From Meconema thalassinum (Eukaryota; Arthropoda; Insecta; Orthoptera; Tettigoniidae): 64,000 bases of DNA. Where the stretch lies: the NCBI GenBank assembly GCA_946902985.2, contig OX336388.2, positions 1,704,535,978 through 1,704,599,977 of the forward strand, written 5' to 3'. The stretch's first letter is position 1; every line of letters starts with the position of its first letter. A model generated the notes under the pieces. That model did not search any database, had not been told where the DNA came from, and saw nothing but the letters and a program-made list of their open reading frames with translations. The translations under genes were made by a program, and so were the position numbers. This document shows positions 42,380 through 52,199 of the stretch, in pieces.

Positions 42380-43546
42380 ATAATTTAAACTAGTCTGTTT
42401 GATAATACAAGGACGAGTTTGAAAGGTGTTACAAACACATTTCCTGGGTGCAATTAAAAACAAAATAGGACATAAGTTCTAGCCTAGCCAAGGAACGCAA
42501 GAGCAATAAATATGCATTTAAGGGCACTAGGCATATCCATCATATTACATAAACATCAAACATTTTCCTTGTTCGCGTTCCAGTCGTTAACCAGAGCCCC
42601 CGTTCTCATTCCCGGGCCAATCGTGAACCAGCCTGAACATAACTGGCAGCATCTACAAGGTAAAGATGATCACATTAACAACCTCATAGTGATCATGAGC
42701 TTCCGTTAAGCCTTTTGATCACTACAGTACAAAGTACAAATGAAATATTCGTAAGCAGAGCGAGAGGTTATTTGCCTCGATACACAAGAGTAGACACAGG
42801 TCGAATAGCACACAATATAATAGGGGGTAGCACAACCACGTGTTTGAACGACTACGTATTTTAGGGGCTAAATCATATATCAACAGCAGCACAAGAACAC
42901 CCTGGAAAATTATTGCACACCATAAGTTTTCACTATAGATTTAGCACACAATGGCACAAATGTTATATTTTTCGTAAACTTCAAACAGCACACTAAAGCA
43001 TTAACAGTAGAACTACAGCAGACAATAATCAAAAAATACCGGGATGGAAAAGCCGCGCAAACAGTATTGTCAAACCAGGTCTAACACATGTTGCCCGGGC
43101 GCGCGCTAACACTTGACATGACAATACACACGGTAAAACCTCACTTCCTGTACTGAAAGCACTATCGAGACAATATACCGCAATATATGCGCTTTTGAAG
43201 CTTACACTGAGCAAACCGTTAAAAATATCAATATACTATGAGTGTAAGAATTGTTCAGTTCTATAAAAAAAAAGTCCGCGAGAGCTTATATCTATCTTCA
43301 ATACATCGCCCACTATAAGTGTTTTTAGATTGGACGGGAGGGGGATTTGAGTTTCATGCACCTCGCCATTCTTAAATTACGTCTGACAAGAATTCGTTGT
43401 ATAATTAATAGTCCAGTCAGTGATTTCAACCCATCATGCAGAGACGTAAAACGGATATAGGCCTAGGTCGTAGTTCATTGACATCGAAAAAAAAAGTGCT
43501 TGTCACGTAATGCATTCATAACTGTTTCCGGGCGAAGCTAGTATAT
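42380..43546. other. Interior of the 41174-46129 transposon, nothing recognised
   Basis: Moderate GC, with a GCCCGGGCGCGCGC cluster near 43091. No transposase frame longer than about 60 codons is visible. Confidence 0.4.
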
Positions 43547-43550
43547 TATA

Positions 43551-43794
43551 CTCTGTGAGCTGCCAGAATAGGATTGACAGTTCTCGTCTCTCCATGTGGT
43601 CTGAGAACGAGATTGCCAAACTGTACAAGCCAGAGATAAAGCTGACCAGGCACTGAGGCACGTGGGCGGTAATATTGCAACACAGAGTATTATGACATCA
43701 ACTATGCGAACATGGATTGGTCAAGAGGCAGAGCGGTGATGAGTGACGTGGAATTTCCGCTGAAATGTCAATCCTATTCAGGCAGCTCACAGAG
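43551..43794. mobile_element. MITE with about 30 bp terminal inverted repeats
   Basis: Left CTCTGTGAGCTGCCAGAATA and right mirror CTCTGTGAGCTGCCTGAATA, both continuing GGATTGACA, flanked by TA at 43549-43550 and 43795-43796. Length 244 bp, no coding sequence. TA flanks suggest mobilisation by a Tc1/mariner-type transposase. Confidence 0.82.
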
Positions 43795-44269
43795 TATATT
43801 TATAAACAATACTAAATTTAAAATATGTTGTCGCCAAAGTTGCTATATCTACCGACAAAATCGCTAAATTGGCGATACTGATCGCAACGAACAAAATGCT
43901 CAAGGCCCAATAAAATGGCGTAGTTGGCTCCTGCGCAGGAAACGAACGGAAAAGTTGCCACATCATACGTTCAGTTGACCTTGAGAAGGCACTGCTCATT
44001 GGCTGAGCACTGTCATCCGGGTGTCTACTGTAAGGATGAAGTAAAAATTAGTTACTTTTTAGTTACCTTTTAGTCAATTTTAGTTACCTTTTAATTCAAG
44101 ATACGTCTGTGGTCTGCAAGCAAAGGGGCTCATCACGCGGTGAAGATAAACAACAATGAACTGTGTTTAAAGCTGTAAATAAAATAAATAATAAAAAATA
44201 CTATATATTAATTATCAAATTAGTTGTTTCAGCTAATATGTTGTCTTGTGCACAATACGTTGTTTTAAT

Positions 44270-45170
44270 ATCAAGAGGTTGCTCTGCTCTTTACCGTTTG
44301 GCGAGATTTCCTTTGTCCCCGCGGTAGATCACGAAGAATTGTATGCGACGTTACGTGATCGTCGCCAAATTCTGACTTTGCAGTCAAGTACGGAGAAATA
44401 TCGAGATGTTACACAATCGGCGCTGGTCTCAGCCGTTTGACGAGATTCCCGCAGTTTTCACGATAGAACACGAAGAAAAATCGCGATTTAGATAAACGGT
44501 GTCACTTTTGGTCATTCGACGAGATTTCCATTGTCCTTGAGGTCGGGCACGAGATAATATAGCATTATTACGCAATCAGCGCCACTTGCTGTCCGTTTGA
44601 CAAGAATCCAGTTGTCCTAGTCATTGAAGGCGGAGAAATATCGCGATGTAACGCAATCGCTGCCGCTGTCGGCCGTTTTACGAGATTCACGTTGTCCTCG
44701 CGATATTATGCAATCGGCGCTGCATCCAGCCGTTCAACGATTGCCTGCCTATCTGCCCTGACAGAATGGTGGAGGCAGGCTCAAGGTTGGGCATGGTTAA
44801 AATTCACGAAAAGTCATGGACATGTTGTACGGTCGGCGCCGTGATTCCCGCAGTCCCTATGCTGTGGTTGGGAGTTCATAAGTTCAGGGTGGATCACGAG
44901 GGAAAATTAGTATCGCGATGCAGCATAGGCAGTCATTTCTAAGTGGGTTGATGCATTTCTCGCTCCCCGTACGCTTTTAAGTATACGGTCATGGTAAAAG
45001 TGGCGAGTAGGTTTCGGAATGTTTCGTGATGAATGCCCAATCACCTTTGGCAGGATTCCCGCAGCCCTCGTGGTCACAAGTTCACGATCGGGGACGGGAT
45101 TTATCATTTTACGCAACTGACGTCGATCTCGGTCCGTTTGACGAGATTCGCGCAGGCAAGTCATGAGGTC
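44270..45170 (+). repeat. Degenerate minisatellite, unit about 100-120 bp
   Basis: Recurring order: a GGCCGTTTGACGAGATTC-like block (44296, 44430, 44510, 44597, 44671, 44735, 45127), a GTTGTCCTCG or GCAGTTTTCACG block, an ACGAAGAAATATCGCGATGT-like block, and GCAATCGGCGCC. Units differ by 20-30 percent. Further traces of GCAATCGGCGCC occur near 45796. Confidence 0.8.
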
Positions 45171-45179
45171 AGCCAGTCT

Positions 45180-46010
45180 TCTTGAGGATGTGATTTTGGA
45201 GGATGAACGTTCGAAGTAGGTACCGTATCTAATATTACGAATTATTCTGAGAGGATTGCACGAATAATACGACAAGAGGGCACATTCTCTTTCGAATGCG
45301 AATCACGAATTATACAAGTTATCGAAATAACCAGTTAGATTATATATCCGATGGAACCAAAGTTCGAAGGAAAAATCGACATATAACTGAATTTCGAATT
45401 AACCATACCGGATGTCGCAAATTTACGAGACAGATTTTTAAAATACCGGTAGGTTATTATGTATTTCGAGGCTATTTCGTATTTTTTGTTTAGAAACGGT
45501 AACATTTCGCAAGATAGCAACATTAAATTATTTCACGTTATTTTTGGACTTCAATTTGACTCAAAATTTAGAGGTCAATAACTGAAATAAGAGGTTTCTG
45601 TTTAGTTTCGGAAGTTTTCGCGAACAAACGTCTCGAGAAAAGTCAGGTTTCCTAATAAAACAGAAAAATATTTCACACAAAACTAGAAAGTATTCTTGAT
45701 GCCGAAAATGTACGTTGAATTGATGTAGCCTATACCACACAAGGTGTCCACAGTATGCATTTCCTCTAGCTCAGGCACGACGAACTATAGCTTATGCAAT
45801 CGGCGCCGCTTGCGTGAAACTCGCTCCATCGCAATCTCTGAGCCTAGCGGCGCGAGTTTAAATGATTCAAGCCGCCTACAGAAAATTTTCGTTACCGTTT
45901 GTAAAATTCGTTACTTTCGTTACCGGTAGACACCCTGGTCATCAGTAACGAGCGATCACTTCCCGCGAAATTCGAAAGTATTGCTTCCACTTTGGCGGGA
46001 TATAGACAAA
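45180..46010. other. Right part of the transposon interior
   Basis: Contains one more GCAATCGGCGCCGC phrase (45796-45809) and TTCGTTACCGTTTGTAAAATTC-like sequence near 45889, and nothing coding. Confidence 0.35.
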
Positions 46011-46499
46011 TGGAGAAAAATCCCTGATTAACAAAGAAATTCCCTGATTTTTCCCTGATTATTCCAGAAATTCATAATTCCCTGAGAATTCCCGGTTTTC
46101 TCGGTTTTCCCGGGTCGTTAGACACCCTGTTTCCCTTCAAGCTTTCCAAAATATGTTTCCGTTGTATATGGTCATATTACTTTTCAACATCAAGAAAAAC
46201 AACAATAATCATCTTATTCTTCTCCCAGTATTTCTCAAAGAGCATTCTGATTGCAAAAATAAGGTCAGTCTAAATCCATGTTGTTCTTCTTCTAATTGGT
46301 TTCAAAAATGGACTCATACATTTTCAAGCCATGAGAGAACAGAGTAATTCCTCTGTAATTGACACACTGTTTTCTGTCTCCTTTTTTAAGAATGAAATGA
46401 TCACTCCAAGTTTCCAATTATTGGGAATCTGATTGTCTTCCCACACCTTCCTCAAAACTCAATGCATCCAATGTATTCCAATTTCTGTAGCAGTGTGTG

Positions 46500-48107
46500 T
46501 ATTTATAACTAGCAGTAGTGCCTGGCTTCGCCCGGGGGATTTATTTGTTTTATGGATGATAATGAATACTACTACAAAACTGGCACATGATACTTAAACT
46601 AACAGAAACCGATATTTTAAAAATATATCTTTTTGTGGTGGTGGTGGTGGTGGTGTTCTTTGTAGTGGGGGTGATCAGTAGTACAGTATAATAGACGTAA
46701 CATTCAGGTCAATATCCTGTAATGATAATAATGAATAGGGAAACAGCTATTTACTAACTACAGCACTGACACATGTAATTTACAAACAAATTTACAAAAA
46801 AAATAGAAAGAGCAGTAAGTGAAATAAAAGACACTGCCTAGGGCCTATATGTCATTGGCTGTTAAAAATGTAGAGACCAATAGAGTCGTCTTTTGTCGCA
46901 TTGCGCCGTAGGAAAATAATCAGAACTTTTTGGCAAACTTCGGCTGTCCCGAGCTACTGAGGTAGCAATAGTATCATTTATCGCCACAAAGCACTTAACG
47001 ATAAGTTTCGGAATAAATGAAGGTAAATTTGAAAGCACCAATGCTTATTGCAGCTGATAACCTCAATATAATGCACCAACACCATTGCACTTATACGGAG
47101 GCATACTATTTTCATGATAACTGTTTAAAGGGGCCTAAGAAATCTTTTTGCACTAATTACTCCCCGTGACTGCAATTTATAAGCAGCGCAAGATTTAACT
47201 ATTTTCGCAATTCTGCACCAGAACACTGGTAGGGGTGACGTGATGCAGCCCGAACTGCCCGTCAGCAACAGACTTATTCAAATACTCTTACTGTTACACT
47301 ACTATGGACATGAATGGTTCTAGGGCATTAATACATGGTTTTGAAGTTCATTTTGTCTGTTATTCTAAATGTAGGGAATGGGGAGCATTGTCCAAAATAT
47401 CAAGTGAACAGTGTTATCGGCAGGGTTTCAAAGTGTATGTAAAATTTGGTGCAATTAAGAGAAACGGTGTAGATTTGTGATGAAGGGCCTAAATGCAGGG
47501 ATTGGACGGGTCTGTCGAAAATTTCATGCAGACAGTGTTCCTAGCAGGGTTCCAAAGGGTAAGTATACAACTTTTGGTTCAGATTGGTGAAAGGGTGTAG
47601 ATTTGTGCCAAAGGGCCTAAATGCAGGGAATGGAGTGGTCTGTCATAAATTTCACATATGCAGTGTTACTCGCAGGGTTCCAAAGGGTAAGTATACAAAT
47701 TTTGGTTCAGATCGGTGAAACGGTATAGATTTGTTCCAAAGGGCCTAAATGCAGGGAATGGAGTGGTCTGTCTGAAATTTCATGTAAACAGAGTTATTCG
47801 CAGGGTTCCAAAGGGTAAGTATACAAATTTTGGTTCAGATAGGTGAAACGGTGTACGTATCACTAACCATAACGCCAGTGCATGTGGATAGAGCTGTTCG
47901 GGAGCACTTGTTCTACCGACTTACTGAACAAAAATCAATCTTGAAGGTTACCTGAGAGGTGTAGCCTTATGCTACATAGCCTAAACTATTCCTCTTGAAA
48001 CAGGCTATCATATAAAAAAAGAATTTTTCGAATCGGACTGGTAGTTCCAGAGATTAGCGCATTTAAACACACAAACTCTTCAGCTTTATTATATTAGTAT
48101 AGATTCA
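46500..48107 (+). mobile_element. Interspersed element starting near GGCTTCGCCCGGG
   Basis: The left end ATAACTAGCAGTAGTGCCTGGCTTCGCCCGGG-type sequence (46508-46540) and the right end TTTATTATATTAGTATAGAT (48088-48107) are the two ends of a repeat type common in arthropod genomes. The interior includes a (GTG)n run at 46636-46654 and a four-unit tandem array. No coding region was recognised. Confidence 0.55.
47355..47865 (+). repeat. Four tandem units of about 120 bp
   Basis: Units share GGGCCTAAATGCAGGGAATG, a GTCTGTC-AAATTTCA block, GCAGGGTTCCAAAGGGTAAG and TTTTGGTTCAGATNGGTGAAA. The last three are the best preserved, about 90 percent similar. Confidence 0.9.
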
Positions 48108-48184
48108 GATGAGGATTGGGAAGGCTGTGGCCTTAAGTTTAGAACCATCCCAGCATTTGCCAGGAGTAGAAGTGGGTTAGTTAG

Positions 48185-48445
48185 TTACTTATTGTTGTTT
48201 TAAGGGGTGGAACTACGAGGTCATCTGCCCCTGTAGAAGTGGGGAAACCACGGAAAACCACTTCCAGAATGGCTGAGATGGGAATCGAGCCCACCGCTCC
48301 TCAGTTTTGCTGAGTGGACCACGTTCCTACCCTCAGACCAGAATTAAATTTCTTGGCAGAGCCGGGAATCGAACCCAGGTCTCTGCAAAGACAGTCAAGA
48401 ATGTTAGCCACTATACAGCGAGTGGGACAGGTTACATATTTGTTT
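48185..48445 (-). mobile_element. tRNA-derived SINE with two B-box-like segments
   Basis: On the minus strand: GACCTGGGTTCGATTCCCGG (48366-48386 region), then GGTGGGCTCGATTCCCATC (48280-48300), then TGGAAGTGGTTTTCCGTGG and AGGGGCAGATGACCTCG, ending CTTAAAACAACAATAAG. Two tRNA-like modules in series indicate a composite SINE. Confidence 0.7.
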
Positions 48446-48823
48446 CCACAAGTATTTATTCTATGTTAATATTGCCCACTCAATATAAATGGGCTTCCAT
48501 TAACGTGTTGACCAATTGAAGAACAACCTAAACATAGAATTACAATCAATCAATCAATCAATGGTGGATAGAGGATGGATTGTATGTCCACCTTGTTGTG
48601 TTTTCCTATACAGAGGAAATAGTTATCATATTTTCATTGCGTTTAGACTTTATCATAACAAAGTGCCTGACCCCAGTTACCTGAGGAAGTTGTCCCCATA
48701 ATTTGTAGGCTATGAGCCGGGCACAAGTCATTCTTGGATACCGGTAAACGTGGTACTCTGAGCTAAATCGCAGGAATAGTTCTTTCTTTATTCTCCTTCT
48801 ATTTCTTATAGGATTGTACGTAC

Positions 48824-49040
48824 CTGCCATCTGTGTGGTGACAGTGATCTTCGTTGGTGGGCGGTACTGATGGTCCGTGGGGATGGCACTAACATTAACA
48901 TTGTATGTTGTGAACGGAGACAGCTCATTAATGGTGTGGGAACGAATCAGTGGTTTTAGCAAGATGGTATGCCTAGGCACTTCTTGGGTCTGGGTAATAC
49001 CTTGAGAATCAACAAACTCTTTCACGGCATCATACGAAAT
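48824..49040 (-). CDS. Lar: Lar exon: second half of the penultimate FN3 domain
   Basis: 217 bp. The acceptor is GTAATTTGCAG and the donor GTACGTACA. It begins in phase 0 with ISYDAVKEFVDSQGITQTQE, contains LIRSHTINELSPFTTYNVNV and ENDs RPPTKITVTTQMA plus one base, which joins the next exon to make the Ala before PQPMV. The SPFTTYNVNVSA and PPTKITVTTQ strings are the F and G strands of the eighth FN3 domain in insect Lar. The following intron, to 24357, is 24,467 bp and full of insertions. No upstream Lar exon was recognised between 49041 and 64000. Confidence 0.94.
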
Positions 49041-49506
49041 CTGCAAATTACACAAACAAAACATGAGACACGAACAATTAAATAAATTACGTGAATGCAA
49101 AGCAGAAGTTTTTTTTTTTTTTTCAAATACATATTTTAAAAAAGAAGGAAATTTAGATGAAAACAAATATATGACCTTGTTCAGCAAAAGGAACCAATCT
49201 AAATCTCACTACAGCTATTGTGCTTTCTTCTAAGGTCTGTGGGAAGAATCTCTCATATTTCAGACATAATAAGAAGGCAAGGTAGATCATTCACATTTCT
49301 GCAAGATACTGTGTCTTTGCTAAATACAACTTTGTTTTCATTGCACGGTCTAAACCCATATGCAGAGAACTGTTTTCACAGCATTAGATGTATCAATGGC
49401 AACGTGTTTAAATGATCAGTATGACAAACAGAAAACGATGGGAATACTATACTAACAGAACCAATCATTGCCTGTTAATTTATTTCTGTATGGCATATGA
49501 CTGACT

Positions 49507-49902
49507 CAGCAAGGCTTCGGAGGCATAGTCGGTAGCATGCTGAACTGCTATGCCCTAGATTGCAGGTTCAAACCCGGCCGGAGTCATCAGATTTTTAAGA
49601 GCGATAAAATCCTTCAGTGTGCCTCCCTTCGGAGGGGAAGTAAAGCTGGCGGGCCTATGTCATAGATTTAGGCCATGTAAAAGAACCTACCACTACAATT
49701 GGTAGTGCGTAGCTAAATTTGTAGGTTATTTGGTTAGAAATGCTCAATCAAGTACCAATGTTCGCTGCTAGGTGTCAGTGTGACAATAGCATTTCTGGTA
49801 GCCAAAGTTGGAACTACTTGAAATTGAACTTGTTGAGGAGCCTATAGGTGTTCAATTAAAAATACCCCGCTATGGCCATTGGCTGCAATTCAAATATAAT
49901 TA
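49507..49902 (+). mobile_element. tRNA-derived SINE (family A), complete
   Basis: Flanked by ATATGACTGACT at 49495-49506 and 49903-49914. A box GGCATAGTCGGTAGC, B box GGTTCAAACCC about 40 bp later, then a body with CCTCCCTTCGGAGGGG and TCATAGATTTAGGCCATG, and the tail CAAATATAATTA. It is the reference copy for the truncated ones at 7517 and 7906. Confidence 0.88.
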
Positions 49903-50769
49903 ATATGACTGACTGACTTCATTGATAGAAAAGGCCTATTAAGCTCATGAATTTGTGCTTATACTACATATCTAATTCTAATAAATATGGAAGAAAATAC
50001 TATTCCTTTTCAAAACAGAACTGGACTAAGATATGAGATTGGTACTCATCTAGGAAATGATCACAACCGTCTCCATATGCAGAAGTTATTGTACTCATAA
50101 GAAGAAATGAAACAGAAGTTTGTAAACTGCAAGAGTTAGCTTAAATTACAAGAAAATCCAGTACTGTACTGTCCCAGCTTGATAGCACAGAGGAACACTG
50201 AAATACAAGATGAACAACTACATTTTATATTAGGTGGATCACATATAAATCAACCTTCATATTTAAATCTTTGTTACAGCATTACTTTACAAAACAATAC
50301 ATATTTTGAATGAATATTAAAATATCCACCTTTTAATACTATTTATTAATTACTACTTACAGGGAAATGTCTCGAGGGCTATCACACTCCCCCTTCATCA
50401 GCCTGCTTAACAAAATCTTTAAAGAAAACTTTCCTTATTCACAAGCACATGTAAATCTCATGAAGATACTGTAGTTTCTACAGAATAATAAATATGCTCT
50501 TTATTTCATTGTTTTCAGGTCTTGTTTAATGTTCCAAAGATGATCTTCTTAATGGATTTTTAGGCCTGTGTACACCAAACACATTGAAATGGGCCGGTGT
50601 AGTGGGCCGTTGCCTGATTGCGTCATCATGGGACCACCTTTAGTCCTTACGTTATTCCTGGTAAACATCTAGGCGGAAAACTGAGAAAACTTTGGTAGTT
50701 GCGTCGCGTGTTGTTGATTGTAGTGCGCTCGGGCATGAACAAAATTCGACTGAATGTGCCTTGCGAAGG

Positions 50770-50829
50770 GCCTTCCAGCTGTGTGTCAATGACGTGCATG
50801 GGGAGAAGGGTGACACACAGCTGGAAGGC
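50770..50829. repeat. Perfect hairpin, 19 bp arms
   Basis: GCCTTCCAGCTGTGTGTCA at 50770-50788 and its exact reverse complement at 50811-50829, separated by 22 bp. Confidence 0.95.
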
Positions 50830-50840
50830 TCTTTGTTAAG

Positions 50841-50886
50841 CAGGCTGATGAAGGGGGAGTGCGATAGCCCTCGAAACATGTCCCTG
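50841..50886 (+). ncRNA. Hammerhead-like motif, right arm
   Basis: Helix I CAGG/CCTG (50841-50844 with 50883-50886, extendable by one or two pairs), core CTGATGA (50845-50851), an A, a G-rich/CCCTC helix II, GAAA, a tiny helix III and GTC ending at 50882. The left-arm version (minus strand, 50361-50405) has GAGA in place of GAAA and TTC in place of GTC, so only this arm could be active. Confidence 0.5.
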
Positions 50887-50945
50887 TAAGTACTAATTAA
50901 TAAATAGTATCGAAAGGTGGATATTTTAATATTCATTCAAAATAT

Positions 50946-52190
50946 ATTTACGTCAATACGGACCATAATAAGCGACATTATGAAAACAATACCTATCTCA
51001 TTTCTTCAGTATAGCTTTGTCTATGAACTTTTGCCAGCAAGTTAGAACTTTCTTAATTCTGGTCTTGAAGAAAGAACAAGTACGTGGGCATGAACTGCTC
51101 CACCTACTGATCACCATGGCAAGGCTCTTCTCCAAGGACCTCCATAAACCTTACCCATCGTCTGTCGTCTCTACCCTGACAAATTATCCATTCCTATTTG
51201 ATGCTGTTCTCTGTTGGTTGCGTGAAGAACGTCGTGGAATTTCGATATTGCGAAGCAGGGAACCGTTAAACTATAATTCAGAAGGCTGTGCAGCCTGTCA
51301 AGAACTGGCTTGAGAACTAGTGATGGATGAAGGTGCCATCTAGTGACTTGTGCTGGACTTCATCAACTGGTCGACTACATGGAGATTACCTGAAGTTTAT
51401 ACAGTGATTTCTGTTAAGATGAAATGAATTATTAAAAACAGAAGACAGTTTGGTAACATTGCACGAGACGCGAACCTACGATAAAATTTACTAAATTATT
51501 GAAATTAGCCGAAATAACTTCTGTAATGATGCAAATTAAATCTGGAAATGATGTAATTTACTCCTTCGCTATCTATAGCCCACTCACCGTCCCCGTTTTA
51601 GATCACGACTTATATAGTAAAATTCCAGCTGTGTCTACCATTATGTGTGTGAATTATAGACAAATACAGTATTGCCAACTCCACACATACTGTACTACTT
51701 GCCTAGACCAATAATTACTAGGTAGCGCATCACTGCGGGCTGCATATATGCACCCTTTTTGTCATTAATATGACCGAACTTATGTGGTGGTGTATTTTGT
51801 ATCTTACATCTTGGCCACAGTAATGTGACATCTGAAGGTTATTTATCCGGGTAATCACACCATTCCCTTGGTATATCTCAGTTTCATTCAGAACCACAAC
51901 GTCCATACATTATCGAGCCAACAATGACACAATGATTCGTAAGACCATAAAGACGAAGCCCACCAACAAGGCCGCAGACAGTGCGTCACCATAGCACCAC
52001 CATAGTCAAAAGAAGGTAGCCTATACTTAACAATTTTTATGATGTCTTACTTAATTAAAAACAAAATAACTAACTTCAATGTGTCCTCAATGTGTGTGCC
52101 TAGGTAACAATTGAAGCGACCTCATGCACCTGACAAACATGGTTATGCTCATTGAATGAGCAAGAAACAAAAACACATATTTATGTAATT
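50946..52190. other. Intronic sequence, nothing recognised
   Basis: One 98-codon plus-strand frame (51017-51313) has no recognisable domain. I see no repeat or element end before the Tc1-like element. Confidence 0.35.
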
Positions 52191-52199
52191 TAGCACATA

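Larger units (their letters stand above)
41174..46129. mobile_element. DNA transposon with CAGGGTGTCTA termini
   Basis: Left end CAGGGTGTCTACC, right end AGACACCCTG in mirror, flanked by TTTCC at 41169-41173 and 46130-46134. Subterminal regions at both ends repeat ATTCCCTGATT-type phrases three or more times, like transposase-binding sites. A 5 bp duplication with CAGGG-type ends would suit the hAT5 group, but I found no transposase, so the superfamily is open. The interior holds a LINE fragment, a MITE and a minisatellite of more than 800 bp. Confidence 0.75.
40202..46488 (-). mobile_element. LINE split by a 4.96 kb DNA transposon
   Basis: The 3' part (40202-41173) and the 5' part (46130-46488) are continuous in coding sense: on the minus strand the right piece ends in an LESLKG-type phrase and the left piece resumes with GKDVPEDIITRVRHLYQETR. 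An (ATG)n tail lies at 40202, and an 8 bp duplication AGCAGTGT at 40194-40201 and 46489-46496 brackets the whole. The element is 5'-truncated. Confidence 0.82.
50302..50945. mobile_element. Inverted-repeat mini-element with hammerhead ends
   Basis: Arms of about 115 bp (50302-50413 and 50824-50945) are nearly perfect inverted repeats: outer AATATTAAAATATCCACCTT, then ATACTATTTATTAATTA, CTTACAGGGA, and the hammerhead-like segment CATCAGCCTGCTTAAC. The interior has a perfect 19 bp hairpin at 50770-50829. No coding sequence. The architecture mirrors the composite Penelope-like element at 825-5395. Confidence 0.7.

Noticed and set aside
51017..51313. 98-codon frame as a possible exon or gene
   Set aside because: No domain, no splice borders with matching phase for Lar, and it is on the opposite strand to Lar.
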